Shown piece by piece: positions 1 to 15,354 of a stretch of DNA of 64,000 nt (its first letter is position 1; each line of letters begins with the position of its first letter). The translations under genes and the position numbers were made by a program. The stretch spans positions 9,240,001 to 9,304,000 of the forward strand of contig NC_079876.1 in the NCBI RefSeq assembly GCF_029227915.1, written 5' to 3'. The DNA comes from Hydractinia symbiolongicarpus. Lineage: Eukaryota; Cnidaria; Hydrozoa; Anthoathecata; Hydractiniidae. The notes under the pieces are model-generated. The model did not search any database and was not told the DNA's origin. It saw only the letters and a program-made list of their open reading frames with translations.

Positions 1-2529
1 AATTGGACTCCAAGAAAAAACATTCTTCTTAATTTGGCGTGATTGCCGGAACTCAGCGGTTACGCTGGGCGCTGTGGTAGCGCTTCATTTAAGAATTTAA
101 ATAAATATGTCTTTCTTTACTGTGGGACCAATCCTAGCCGTTGACCCGCCCTGAAGAAATAGCGACAGTTTCAAAAACTACATTTCATTGACTTTCTAAC
201 AGTGTCAATCCGTTTGAGTTACAACGGTTGAGTCACATATTCGTACCAACATGTATTTTTTGATATTTTTCAGATATCACTAGGTTGTATGGCTTTTAAC
301 AGCGAAACGATTGACTGTGGGACTTAATTGATCCGATTATGGACTGTGACACTATAAATGTGAAAGTGAGACAATTGGACTCCAAGAAATAACATTCTTC
401 TCAATTTGAATTGATTGCCGAAACTCAGCGATTACACTGGGCGCTGTGGTAGCGCTTCATTTAAGAATTAAGATAAGAAAGTCATTTTTTACTGTGGGAC
501 CAATCCTAGCCGTTATTGCGCGCTGAAGAAACAGCGACAGTTTCAAAAAATACATTTCATTGACTTTCTAACGGTGTCAGTCCGTTTGAGTTACAACGGT
601 TGGGTCATATATTCGCACCAACATGTATTTAGCGATATTTTTCTCATATTACTAGGTTGCATCGCTTTTAACAGTGAAACGATTGACTGTGGGACTAAAT
701 TGAACTGATTTTGGTCTGTGACCTTATAAATGTTATAAGTGAGACAAGTGGACTCCAAGAAATAACATTCTTTTTAACTTGACATGATTGCCGGAACTGA
801 GCGATTACACTGGGCGCTGTGGTAGCGCTTCATTTAAGAATTTAGATAAAAAAGTCATTCTTTTGCTGTGGGACCAATCCTAGCCATTAGCGCGCGCTGA
901 AGAAATAGCGACAGTTTCAAAAACTACATTTTATTGATTTTCTAACGGTATCAATCCGCTTCGGTTACAACTAATGCGTCACATATTCGTACCAACATGT
1001 ATTTTTTGATATTTTTCAGGTATCACTAGGTTGTATGGCTTTTAACAGCGAAACGATTGACTGTGGGACTTAATTGATCCGATTATGGACTGTGACACTA
1101 TAAATGTGAAAGTGAGACAATTGGACTCCAAGAAATAACATTCTTCTCAATTTGAATTGATTGCCGAAACTCAGCGATTACACTGGGCGCTGTGGTAGCG
1201 CTTCATTTAAGAATTAAGATGAGAAAGTCATTTTTTTACTGTGGGACCAATCCTAGCCGTTATTGCGCGCTGAAGAAACAGCAACAGTTTCAAAAACTGC
1301 ATTTCATTGACTTTCTAACGGTGTCAGTCCGTTTGAGTTACAACGGTTGGGACATATATTCGCACCAACATGTATTTAACGATATTTTTCTCATATTACT
1401 AGGTTGCATCGCTTTTAACAGTGAAACGATTGACTGTGGGACTAAATTGAACTGATTTTGGTCTGTGACCTTATAAATATTATAAGTGAGACAAGTGGAC
1501 ACCAAGAATTAACATTCTTTTTAACTTGACATGATTGCCGGAACTGAGCGATTACACTGGGCGCTGTGGTAGCGCTTTATTTAAGAATTTAGATAAATAA
1601 GCCATTTTTTACTGTGGGACCAATCCTAGCTGTTATCGAGCGCTGAAGAAATAGCAACAGTTTCAAAAACTACATTTCACTGACTTTCTAACGGTGTCAG
1701 TCCGTTTGAGTTACGACGGTTGGATCATATTTTCGTACCAACATGTATTTAGCGATATTTTTCTCATATTACTAGGTTGCATCGCTTTTAACAGTGAAAC
1801 GATTGACTGTGGGACTAAATTGAACTGATTTTGGTCTGTGACCTTATAAATGTTATAAGTGAGACAAGTGGACTCCAAGAAATAACATTCTTTTTAACTT
1901 GACATGATTGCCGGAACTGAGCGATTACACCGGGCGCTGTGGTAGCGCTTCATTTAAGAATTTAGATAAATAAGCCATTTTTTACTGTGGGACCAATCCT
2001 AGCTGTTATCGCGCGCTGAAGAAATAGCGACAGTTTCAAAAACTACATTTCATTGACTTTCTAACGGTGTCAGTCGGTTTGAGTTACAACGGTTGGATCA
2101 CATATTCGTACCAACATGTATTTAGCGATATTATTCTGATATTACTAGGCTGCATCGCTTTTAACAATGAAACGATTGACTGTGGGATTAGTTAAACTAA
2201 CTTTGGACTGTGACCTGATAAATGTGATAAATGAGACAATTGGACTCCAAGAAAAAACATTCTTCTTAATTTGGCGTGATTGCCGGAACTCAGCGGTTAC
2301 ACTGGGCGCTGTGGTAGCGCTTCATTTAAGAATTTAAATAAATATGTCTTTCTTTACTGTGGGACCAATCCTAGCCGTTGACCCGCCCTGAAGAAATAGC
2401 GACAGTTTCAAAAACTACATTTCATTGACTTTCTAACAGTGTCAATCCGTTTGAGTTACAACGGTTGAGTCACATATTCGTACCAACATGTATTTTTTGA
2501 TATTTTTCAGGTATCACTAGGTTGTATGG

Positions 2530-5500
2530 CTTTTAACAGCGAAACGATTGACTGTGGGACTTAATTGATCCGATTATGGACTGTGACACTATAAATGTGA
2601 AAGTGAGACAATTGGACTCCAAGAAATAACATTCTTCTCAATTTGAATTGATTGCCGAAACTCAGCGATTACACTGGGCGCTGTGGTAGCGCTTCATTTA
2701 AGAATTAAGATAAGAAAGTCATTTTTTTTACTGTGGGACCAATCCTAGCCGTTATTGCGCGCTGAAGAAACAGCGACAGTTTCAAAAACTACATTTCATT
2801 GACTTTCTAACGGTGTCAGTCCGTTTGAGTTACCACGGTTGGGTCATATATTCGCACCAACATGTATTTAGCGATATTTTTCTCATATTACTAGGTTGCA
2901 TCGCTTTTAACAGTGAAACGATTGACTGTGGGACTAAATTGAACTGATTTTGGTCTGTGACCTTATAAATGTTATAAGTGAGACAAGTGGACTCCAAGAA
3001 ATAGCATTCTTTTTAACTTGACATGATTGCCGGAACTGAGCGATTACACTGGGCGCTGTGGTAGCGCTTTATTTAAGAATTTAGATAAAAAAGTCATTCT
3101 TTTGCTGTGGGACCAATCCTAGCCATTAGCGCGCGCTGAAGAAATAGCGACAGTTTCAAAAACTACATTTTATTGATTTTCTAACGGTATCAATCCGCTT
3201 CAGTTACAACTATTGCGTCACATATTCGTACCAACATGTATTTAGCGATATTTTTCTCATATTACTAGGTTGCATCGCTTTTAACAACGAAATGATTGAC
3301 TGTGGGACTTAATTGAACCGATTATGGACTGTGACACTATAAATGTAAAAGTGAGACAATTGGACTCCAAGAAATAACATTCTTCTTAATTTTAATTGAT
3401 TGCCGAAACTCAGCGATTACACTGCGCGCTGTGGTAGCGCTTCATTTAAGAATTAAGATGAGAAAGTGTTTTTTTACTGTGGGACCAATCCTAGCCGTTA
3501 TTGCGCGCTGAAGAAACAGCGACAGTTTCAAAAACTACATTTCATTGACTTTCTAACGGTGTCAGTCCGTTTGAGTTACAACGGTTGGGACATATATTCG
3601 CACCAACATGTATTTAACGATATTTTTCTCATATTACTAGGTTGCATCGCTTTTAACAGTGAAACGATTGACTGTGGGACTAAATTGAACTGATTTTGGT
3701 CTGTGACCTTATAAATATTATAAGTGAGACAAGTGGACACCAAGAATTAACATTCTTTTTAACTTGACATGATTGCCTGAACTGAGCGATTACACTGGGC
3801 GCTGTGGTAGCGCTTTATTTAAGAATTTAGATAAATAAGCCATTTTTTACTGTGGGACCAATCCTAGCTGTTATCGCGCGCTGGAGAAATAGCGACAGTT
3901 TCAAAAACTACATTTCATTGACTTTCTAACAGTATCAATCCGTTTGAGTTACAACAGTTGAGTCACATATTCGTACCAACATGTATTTTTGACATTTTTC
4001 AGGTATTACTAGGTTGTATGGCTTTCAACAGCGAAACGATTGACTGTGGGACTTAATTGAACTGATTATGGACTGTGACCCGATAAATGTGAAAGTGAGA
4101 CAATTGGACTCCAAGAAATAACATTCTTCTTAATTTGACGTGATTGGCGGAACTCAAAGATTACACTGGGCGCTGTGGTAGCGCTTCAATTAAAAATTAA
4201 GATAAAAAAGTCATTTTTTACTGTGGGACCAATCCTAGGCGTCAGCGCGCGCCGAAGAAATAGAGACAGTTTCAAATACTACATTTCACTGACTTTCTAA
4301 CGGTGTCAGTCCGTTTGAGTTACAACGGTTGGGTCATATATTCGCACCAACATGTATTTAGCGATATTTTTCTCATATTACTAGGTTGCATCGCTTTTAA
4401 CAGTGAAACGATTGACTGTGGGACTAAATTGAACTGATTTTGGTCTGTGACCTTATAAATGTTATAAGTGAGACAAGTGGACTCCAAGAAATAACATTCT
4501 TTTTAACTTGACATGATTGCCGGAACTGAGCGATTACACTGGGCGCTGTGGTAGCGCTTCATTTAAGAATTTAGATAAATAAGCCATTTTTTACTGTGGG
4601 ACCAATCCTAGCTGTTATCGCGCGCTGAAGAAATAGCGACAGTTTCAAAAACTACATTTTATTGACTTTGTAACGGTATCAATCCGCTTCAGTTACAACT
4701 ATTGCGTCACATATTCGTACCAACATGTATTTAGCGATATTTTTCTCATATTACTAGGTTGCATCGCTTTTAACAGCGAAATGATTGACTGTGGGACTTA
4801 ATTGAACCGATTATGGACTGTGACACTATAAATGTGAAAGTGAGACAATTGGACTCCAAGAAATAACATTCTTCTTAATTTTAATTGATTGCCGAAACTC
4901 AGCGATTACACTGGGCGCTGTGGTAGCGCTTCATTTAAGAATTAAGATGAGAAAGTCATTTTTTTACTGTGGGACCAATCCTAGCCGTTATTGCGCGCTG
5001 AAGAAACAGCGACAGTTTCAAAAACTACATTTCATTGACTTTCTAACGGTGTCAGTCCGTTTGAGTTACAACGGTTGGGTCATATATTCGCACCAACATG
5101 TATTTAACGATATTTTTCTCATATTACTAGGTTGCATCGCTTTTAACAGTGAAACGATTGACTGTGGGACTAAATTGAACTGATTATGGACTGTGACCCG
5201 ATAAATGTGAAAGTGAGACAATTGGACTCCAAGAAATAACATTCTTCTTAATTTGACGTGATTGGCGGAACTCAAAGATTACACTGGGCGCTGTGGTAGC
5301 GCTTCAATTAAAAATTAAGATAAAAAAGTCATTTTTTACTGTGGGACCAATCCTAGGCGTCAGCGCGCGCCGAAGAAATAGAGACAGTTTCAAATACTAC
5401 ATTTCACTGAATTTCTAACGGTGTCATTCCGTTTGAGCTTCAACGGCTGTGTCACATTTTCGTACCAACATGTAGTTAGCGATATTTATCTGATATTACT

Positions 5501-5876
5501 AGGTTGCATCGCTTTTAAAAGTGAAACGATTGACTGTGGGACTTAATTAAACTAACTTTGGACTGTGACCTGATCAATGTGATAAATGAGAAAATTGGAC
5601 TCCAAGAAAAAACATTCTTCTTGACATGATTGCCGGAATTTAGCCATTACACTTGGCACTGTGGTAGCGTTTCAATTAAAAATAAAGATAAAAAAGTCAT
5701 TTTTTGCTGTGGGACCAATCCTAGCCATTAGCGCGCACTGAAGGAATAGCGACAGTTTCAAAAACTACATTTTATTGATCTTCTAACGGTATCAATCTGC
5801 TACAGTTACAACTATTGCGTCACATATTCGTACCAACATGTATTTAGCGATATTTTTTTCATATTACTAGGTTGTA
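2530..5876 (+). repeat. Higher-order repeat, first copy (9 monomers)
   Basis: This block of about 3.35 kb is repeated immediately downstream at 5880-9597. Bases 2591-3840 match 5941-7189 at an offset of about 3349. Bases 3891-5876 match 7612-9597 at an offset of 3721. Private variants confirm it: the ACTGCGCGCTGTGG variant lies at 3421 and 6770, and GGCGGAACTCAAAGATT lies at 4146 and 7867. Only scattered single-base differences were seen by eye. Confidence 0.8.
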
Positions 5877-5879
5877 TGG

Positions 5880-8800
5880 CTTTTAACAGCGAAACGATTG
5901 ACTGTGGGACTTAATTGATCCGATTATGGACTGTGACACTATAAATGTGAAAGTGAGACAATTGGACTCCAAGAAATAACATTCTTCTCAATTTGAATTG
6001 ATTGCCGAAACTCAGCGATTACACTGGGCGCTGTGGTAGCGCTTCATTTAAGAATTAAGATAAGAAAGTCATTTTTTTACTGTGGGACCAATCCTAGCCG
6101 TTATTGCGCGCTGAAGAAACAGCGACAGTTTCAAAAACTACATTTCATTGACTTTCTAACGGTGTCAGTCCGTTTGAGTTACAACGGTTGGGTCATATAT
6201 TCGCACCAACATGTATTTGGCGATATTTTTCTCATATTACTAGGTTGCATCGCTTTTAACAGTAAAACGATTGACTGTGGGACTAAATTGAACTGATTTT
6301 GGTCTGTGACCTTATAAATGTTATAAGTGAGACAAGTGGACTCCAAGAAATAACATTCTTTTTAACTTGACATGATTGCCGGAACTGAGCGATTACACTG
6401 GGCGCTGTGGTAGCGCTTTATTTAAGAATTTAGATAAAAAAGTCATTCTTTTGCTGTGGGACCAATCCTAGCCATTAGCGCGCGCTGAAGAAATAGCGAC
6501 AGTTTCAAAAACTACATTTTATTGATTTTCTAACGGTATCAATCCGCTTCAGTTACAACTATTGCGTCACATATTCGTACCAACATGTATTTAGCGATAT
6601 TTTTCTCATATTACTAGGTTGCATCGCTTTTAACAACGAAATGATTGACTGTGGGACTTAATTGAACCGATTATGGACTGTGACACTATAAATGTAAAAG
6701 TGAGACAATTGGACTCCAAGAAATAACATTCTTCTTAATTTTAATTGATTGCCGAAACTCAGCGATTACACTGCGCGCTGTGGTAGCGCTTCATTTAAGA
6801 ATTAAGATGAGAAAGTGTTTTTTTACTGTGGGACCAATCCTAGCCGTTATTGCGCGCTGAAGAAACAGCGACAGTTTCAAAAACTACATTTCATTGACTT
6901 TCTAACGGTGTCAGTCCGTTTGAGTTACAACGGTTGGGACATATATTCGCACCAACATGCATTTAACGATATTTTTCTCATATTACTAGGTTGCATCGCT
7001 TTTAACAGTGAAACGATTGACTGTGGGACTAAATTGAACTGATTTTGGTCTGTGACCTTATAAATATTATAAGTGAGACAAGTGGACACCAAGAATTAAC
7101 ATTCTTTTTAACTTGACATGATTGCCTGAACTGAGCGATTACACTGGGCGCTGTGGTAGCGCCTTATTTAAGAATTTAGATAAATAAGCCATTTTTTACT
7201 GTGGGACCAATCCTAGCTGTTATCGCGCGCTGGAGAAATAGCAACAGTTTCAAAAACTACATTTCACTGACTTTCTAACGGTGTCAGTCCGTTTGAGTTA
7301 CGACGGTTGGATCATATTTTCGTACCAACATGTATTTAGCGATATTTTTCTGATATTACTAGGCTGCATCGCTTTTAACAATGAAACGATTGACTGTGGG
7401 ATTAGTTGAACTAACTTTGGGCTGTGACCTGATAAATGTTATAAGTAAGACAAGTGGACTCCAAGAAATAACATTCTTTTTAACTTGACATGGTTGCCGG
7501 AACTCAGCGATTACACTTGGCGCTGTGGTAGCGCTTCATTTAAGAATTTAGATAAATAAGTCATTTTTTACTGTGGGACCAATCCTAGCCGTTATCGCGC
7601 GCTGAAGAAATAGCGACAGTTTCAAAAACTACATTTCATTGACTTTCTAACAGTATCAATCCGTTTGAGTTACAACAGTTGAGTCACATATTCGTACCAA
7701 CATGTATTTTTGACATTTTTCAGGTATTACTAGGTTGTATGGCTTTCAACAGCGAAACGATTGACTGTGGGACTTAATTGAACTGATTATGGACTGTGAC
7801 CCGATAAATGTGAAAGTGAGACAATTGGACTCCAAGAAATAACATTCTTCTTAATTTGACGTGATTGGCGGAACTCAAAGATTACACTGGGCGCTGTGGT
7901 AGCGCTTCAATTAAAAATTAAGATAAAAAAGTCATTTTTTACTGTGGGACCAATCCTAGGCGTCAGCGCGCGCCGAAGAAATAGAGACAGTTTCAAATAC
8001 TACATTTCACTGACTTTCTAACGGTGTCAGTCCGTTTGAGTTACAACGGTTGGGTCATATATTCGCACCAACATGTATTTAGCGATATTTTTCTCATATT
8101 ACTAGGTTGCATCGCTTTTAACAGTGAAACAATTGACTGTGGGACTAAATTGAACTGATTTTGGTCTGTGACCTTATAAATGTTATAAGTGAGACAAGTG
8201 GACTCCAAGAAATAACATTCTTTTTAACTTGACATGATTGCCGGAACTGAGCGATTACACTGGGCGCTGTGGTAGCGCTTCATTTAAGAATTTAGATAAA
8301 TAAGCCATTTTTTACTGTGGGACCAATCCTAGCTGTTATCGCGCGCTGAAGAAATAGCGACAGTTTCAAAAACTACATTTTATTGACTTTCTAACGGTAT
8401 CAATCCGCTTCAGTTACAACTATTGCGTCACATATTCGCACCAACATGTATTTAGCAATATTTTTCTCATATTACTAGGTTGCATCGCTTTTAACAGAGA
8501 AATGATTGACTGTGGGACTTAATTGAACCGATTATGGACTGTGACACTATAAATGTGAAAGTGAGACAATTGGACTCCAAGAAATAACATTCTTCTTAAT
8601 TTTAATTGATTGCCGAAACTCAGTGATTACACTGGGCGCTGTGGTAGCGCTTCATTTAAGAATTAAGATGAGAAAGTCATTTTTTTACTGTGGGACCAAT
8701 CCTAGCCGTTATTGCGCGCTGAAGAAACAGCGACAGTTTCAAAAACTACATTTCATTGACTTTCTAACGGTGTCAGTCCGTTTGAGTTACAACGGTTGGG

Positions 8801-9597
8801 ACATATATTCGCACCAACATGTATTTAACGATATTTTTCTCATATTACTAGGTTGCATCGCTTTTAACAGTGAAACGATTGACTGTGGGACTAAATTGAA
8901 CTGATTATGGACTGTGACCCGATAAATGTGAAAGTGAGACAATTGGACTCCAAGAAATAACATTCTTCTTAATTTGACGTGATTGGCGGAACTCAAAGAT
9001 TACACTGGGCGCTGTGGTAGCGCTTCAATTAAAAATTAAGATAAAAAAGTCATTTTTTACTGTGGGACCAATCCTAGGCGTCAGCGCGCGCCGAAGAAAT
9101 AGAGACAGTTTCAAATACTACATTTCACTGAATTTCTAACGGTGTCATTCCGTTTGAGCTTCAACGGCTGTGTCACATTTTCGTACCAACATGTAGTTAG
9201 CGATATTTATCTGATATTACTAGGTTGCATCGCTTTTAAAAGTGAAACGATTGACTGTGGGACTTAATTAAACTAACTTTGGACTGTGACCTGATAAATG
9301 TGATAAATGAGAAAATTGGACTCCAAGAAAAAACATTCTTCTTGACATGATTGCCGGAATTTAGCCATTACACTTGGCACTGTGGTAGCGTTTCAATTAA
9401 AAATAAAGATAAAAAAGTCATTTTTTGCTGTGGGACCAATCCTAGCCATTAGCGCGCACTGAAGGAATAGCGACAGTTTCAAAAACTACATTTTATTGAT
9501 CTTCTAACGGTATCAATCTGCTACAGTTACAACTATTGCGTCACATATTCGTACCAACATGTATTTAGCGATATTTTTTTCATATTACTAGGTTGCA
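5880..9597 (+). repeat. Higher-order repeat, second copy (10 monomers)
   Basis: This is the tandem copy of 2530-5876. It has gained one monomer at about 7240-7611, which shifts the offset from about 3349 to 3721. That is the expected footprint of out-of-register unequal exchange or conversion inside a duplicated higher-order unit. Confidence 0.75.
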
Positions 9598-12500
9598 TCG
9601 CTTTTAACAGTGAAACGATTAACTGTGAGACTAAATGTAACTGATTTTGGTCTGTGACGTTATAAATGTTATAAGTGAGACAAGTGGACTCCAAGAAATA
9701 ACATTCTTCTTAATTTGACATGATTGCCGAAACTCAGCGATTACACTGGGCGCTGTGGTAGCGTTTCATTTAAGAATTAAGATAAAAAAGTCACTTTTTT
9801 ACTGTGGGACCATTCCTAGCCGTTATCGCGCGCTGAAGAAATAGCGACAATTTCAAAAACTACATTTCACTGACTTTCTAAAGGTGTCAGTCCGTTTGAG
9901 TTACAACGGTTGGGTCATATATTCGTACCAACATGTATTTAGCGATGTTATTCTGACATTACTAGGCTGCATCGCTTTTAACAATGAAACGATTGACTGT
10001 GGGATTAGTTAAACTAACTTTGGACTGTGATCTGATAAATGTGATAAATGAGACAATTGGACTCCAAGAAAAAACATTCTTCTTAATTTGGCGTGATTGC
10101 CGGAACTCAGCGGTTACACTGGGCGCTGTGGTAGCGCTTCATTTAAGAATTTAAATAAATAAGTCATTCTTTACTGTGAGACCAATCCTAGCCGTTGACG
10201 CGCCCTGAAGAAATAGCGACAGTTTCAAAAACTACATTTCATTGACTTTCTAACAGTGTCAATCCGTTTGAGTTACAACGGTTGAGTCACATATTCGTAC
10301 TAACATGTTTTTTTTGATATTGTTCAGGTATTACTAGGTTGTATGGCTTTTAACAGCGAAACGATTGACTGTGGGACTTTATTGAACCGATTATGGACTG
10401 TGACACTATAAATGTGAAAGTGAGACAATTGGACTCCAAGAAATAACATTCTTCTTAATTTTAATTGATTGCCGAAACTCAGCGATTACACTGGGCGCTG
10501 TGGTAGCGCTTCATTTAAGAATTAAGATGAGAAAGTCATTTTTTTACTGTGGGACCAATCCTAGCCGTTATTGCGCGCTGAAGAAACAGCGACGGTTTCA
10601 AAAACTACATTTCATTGACTTTCTAACGGTGTCAGTCCGTTTGAGTTACAACGGTTGGGACATATATTCGCACCAACATGTATTTAACGATATTTTTCTC
10701 ATATTACTAGGTTGCATCGCTTTTAACAGTGAAACGATTGACTGTGGGACTAAATTGAACTGATTTTGGTCTTTGACCTTATAAATATTATAAGTGAGAC
10801 AAGTGGACTCCAAGAAATAACATTCTTTTTAACTTGACATGGTTGCCGGAACTCAGCGAATACACTTGGCGCTGTGGTAGCGCTTCATTTAAGAATTTAG
10901 ATAAATAAGTCATTTTTTGCTGTGGGACCAATCCTAGCCATTAGCGCGCGCTGAAGGAATAGCGACAGTTTCAAAAACTACATTTTATTGATCTTCTAAC
11001 GGTATCAATCTGCTACAGTTACAACTATTGCGTCACATATTCGTACCAACATGTATTTAGCGATATTTTTTTCATATTACTAGGTTGCATCGCTTTTAAC
11101 AGTGAAACGATTGACTGTGAGACTAAATGTAACTGATTTTGGTCTGTGACGTTATAAATGTTATAAGTGAGACAAGTGGACTCCAAGAAATAACATTCTT
11201 CTTAATTTGAATTGATTGCCGAAACTCAGCGATTTAACTGGGCGCTGTGGTAGCGCTTCATTTAAAAATTTAGATAAATAAGTCATTCTTTACTGTGGGG
11301 CCAATCCTAGCCGTTATCGCGCGCTGAAGAAATAGCGACAATTTCAAAAAGTACATTTCACTGACTTTCTAAAGGTGTCAGTCCGTTTGAGTTACAACGG
11401 TTGGGTCATATATTCGTACCAACATGTATTTAGCGATATTTTTCTGATATTACTAGGCTGCATCGCTTTTAACAATGAAACGATTGACTGTGGGATTAGT
11501 TAAACTAACTTTGGACTGTGACCTGATAAATGTGATAAATGAGACAATTGGACTCCAAGAAAAAACATTCTTCTTAATTTGGCGTGATTGCTGGAACTCA
11601 GCGGTTACACTGGGCGCTGTGGTAGCGCTTCATTTAAGAATTTAAATAAATAAGTCATTCTTTACTGTGGGACCAATCCTAGCCGTTGACCCGCCCTGAA
11701 GAAATAGCGACAGTTTCAAAAACTACATTTCATTGACTTTCTAACAGTGTCAATCCGTTTGAGTTACAACGGTTGACTCACATATTCGAACCAACATGTG
11801 TTTTTTGATATTTTTCAGGTATCACTAGGTTGTATGGCTTTTAACAGCGAAACGATTGACTGTGGGACTTAATTGATCCGATTATGTACTGTGACACTAT
11901 AAATGTGAAAGTGAGACAATTGGACTCCAAGAAATAACATTCTTCTCAATTTAAATTGATTGCCGAAACTCAGCGATTACACTGGGCGCTGTGGTAGCGC
12001 TTCATTTAAGAATTAAGATAAGAAAGTCATTTTTTTACTGTGGGACCAATACTAGCCGTTATTGCGCGCTGAAGAAATAGCGACAGTTTCAAAAACTACA
12101 TTTCATTGACTTTCTAACAGTGTCAGTCGGTTTGAGTTACAACGGTTGGATCACATATTCGTACCAACATGTATTTAGCGATATTTTTCTCATATTACTA
12201 GGTTGCATCGCTTTTAACAGCGAAATGATTTACTGTGGGACTTAATTGAACCGATTATGGACTGTGACACTATAAATGTGAAAGTGAGATAATTGGACTC
12301 CAAGAAATAACATTCTTCTTAATTTTAATTGATTGCCGAAACTCAGCGATTACACTGGGCGCTGTGGTAGCGCTTCATTTAAGAATTTAGATAAATAAGC
12401 CATTTTTTACTGTGGGACCAATCCTAGCTGTTATCGCGCGCTGAAGAAATAGCAACAGTTTCAAAAACTACATTTCACTGACTTTCTAACGGTGTCAGTC

Positions 12501-15354
12501 CGTTTAAGTTACGACGGTTGGATCATATTTTCGTACCAACATGTATTTAGCGATATTTTTCTGATATTACTAGGCTGCATCGCTTTTAACAATGAAACGA
12601 TTGACTGTGGGATTAGTTGAACTAACTTTGGGCCGTGACCTGATAAATGTTATAAGTAAGACAAGTGGACTCCAAGAAATAACATTCTTTTTAACTTGAC
12701 ATGGTTGCCGGAACTCAGCGATTACACTTGGCGCTGTGGTAGCGCTTCATTTAAGAATTTAGGTAAATAAGTCATTTTTTACTGTGGGACCAATCCTAGC
12801 CGTTATCACGCGCTGAAGAAATAGCGACAGTTTCAAAAACTACATTTCATTGTCTTTCTAACAGTATCAATCCGTTTGAGTTACAACAGTTGAGTGACAT
12901 ATTCGTACCAACATGTATTTTAGACATTTTTCAGGTATTACTAGGTTGTATGGCTTTCAACAGCGAAACGATTGACTGTGGGACTTAATTGAACTGATTA
13001 TGGACTGTGACCCGATAAATGTGAAAGTGAGACAATTGGACTCCAAGAAATAACATTCTTCTTAATTTGACGTGATTGGCGGAACTCAAAGATTACACTG
13101 GGCGCTGTGGTAGCACTTCATTTAAGAATTTAGATAAATAAGTCATTCTTTACTGTGGGATCAATCCTATCTGTTATTGCGCGCTGAAGAAATAGCGATA
13201 GTTTCAAAAACTACTATTTATTGACTTTGTAACGGTGTCAGTCCGTTTGAGTTGCAACGGCTGTGTCACATTTTCGTACCAACATGTAGTGAGCGATATT
13301 TATCTGATATTACTAGGTTGCTTCGCTTTTAAAAGTGAACCGATTGACTGTGGGACTTAATTAAACTAACTTTGGACCGTGACCTGATAAATGTGATAAA
13401 TAAGACAATTGGACTCCAAGAAATAACATTCTTCTTAATTTGACATGATTGCCGGAAATTAGAAATTACACTGGGCGCTGTGGTAGCGCTTCAATTAAAA
13501 ATTAAGATAAAAAAGTCATTTTTTACTGTGGGACCAATCCTAGGCGTCAGAGCGCGCCGAAGAAATAGAGACAGTTTCAAAACTGACTTTCTAACGGTGT
13601 CATTCCGTTTGAGCTTCAACGGCTGTGTCACATTTTCGTACCAACATGTAGTTAGCGATATTTATCTGATATTACTAGGTTGCATAGCTTTTAAAAGTGA
13701 AACGATTGACTGTGGGACTTAATTAAACTAACTTTGGACTGTGACCTGATCAATGTGATAATTGAGAAAATTGGACTCCAAGAAATAACATTCTTCTTGA
13801 CATGATTGCCAGAATTTAGCCATTACACTGGGCGCTGTGGTAGCGTTTCAATTAAAAATAAAGATAAAAAAGTCATTTTTTGCTGTGGGACCAATCCTAG
13901 CCATTAGCGCGCGCTGAAGGAATAGCGACAGTTTCAAAAACTACATTTTATTGATCTTCTAACGGTATCAATCTGCTACAGTTACAACTATTGCGTCACA
14001 TATTCGTACCAACATGTATTTAGCGATATTTTTTTCATATTACTAGGTTGCATCGCTTTTAACAGTGAAACGATTGACTGTGAGACTAAATGTAACTGAT
14101 TTTGGTCTGTGACGTTATAAATGTTATAAGTGAGACAAGTGGACTCCAAGAAATTACATTCTTCTTAATTTGACATGATTGCCGAAACTCAGCGATTACA
14201 CTGGGCGCTGTGGTAGCGTTTCATTTAAGAATTAAGATAAAAAAATCATTTTTTTACTGTGGGACCATTCCTAGCCGTTATCGCGCGCTGAAGAAATAGC
14301 GACAATTTCAAAAACTACATTTCACTGACTTTCTAAAGGTGTCAGTCCGTTTGAGTTACAACGGTTGGGTCATATATTCGTACCAACATGTATTTAGCGA
14401 TGTTTTTCTGACATTACTAGGCTGCATCGCTTTTAACAATGAAACGATTGACTGTGGGATTAGTTAAACTAACTTTGGACTGTGATCTGATAAATGTGAT
14501 AAATGAGACAATTGGACTCCAAGAAAAAACATTCTTCTTAATTTGGCGTGATTGCCGGAACTCAGCGGTTACACTGGGCGCTGTGGTAGCGCTTCATTTA
14601 ACAATTTAAATAAATAAGTCATTCTTTACTGTGGGACCAATCCTAGCCGTTGCCGCGCCCTGAAGAAATAGCGACAGTTTCAAAAACTACATTTCATTGA
14701 CTTTCTAACAGTGTCAATCCGTTTGAGTTACAACGGTTGAGTCACATATTCGTACTAACATGTTTTTTTTTATATTTTTCAGGTATTACTAGGTTGTATG
14801 GCTTTTAACAGCGAAACGATTGACTGTGGGACTTAATTGATCCGATTATGGACTGTGACACTAAAAATGTGAAAGTGAGACAATTGGACTCCAAGCAATA
14901 ACATTCTTCTTAATTTGAATTGATTGCCGAAACTCAGCGATTTCACTGGGCGCTGTGGTAGCGCTTCATTTAAAAATTTAGATAAATAAGTCATTCTTTA
15001 CTGTGGGGCCAATCCTAGCCGTTATCGCGCGCTGAAGAAATAGCGACAATTTCAAAAAGTACATTTCACTGACTTTCTAAAGGTGTCAGTCCGTTTGAGT
15101 TACAACGGTTGGGTCATATATTCGTACCAACATGTATTTAGCGATATTTTTCTGATATTACTAGGCTGCATCGCTTTTAACAATGAAACGATTGACTGTG
15201 GGATTAGTTAAACTAACTTTGGACTGTGACCTGATAAATGTGATAAATGAGACAATTGGACTCCAAGAAAAAACATTCTTCTTAATTTGGCGTGATTGCC
15301 GGAACTCAGCGGTTACACTGGGCGCTGTGGTAGCGCTTCATTTAAGAATTTAAA

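Noticed and set aside
441-455. CENP-B box in the satellite
   Set aside because: The monomer has no match to the TTCG....A..CGGG pattern. The conserved block is a different palindrome.
1192-1455. 87-codon ORF recurring in many monomers (also about 4920, 6033, 8623, 10500, 32289, 36946)
   Set aside because: It is simply one frame of the satellite. Most monomers carry stops in it (for example TAGATAAATAA forms), and spacing follows the monomer, so no coding constraint is evident.
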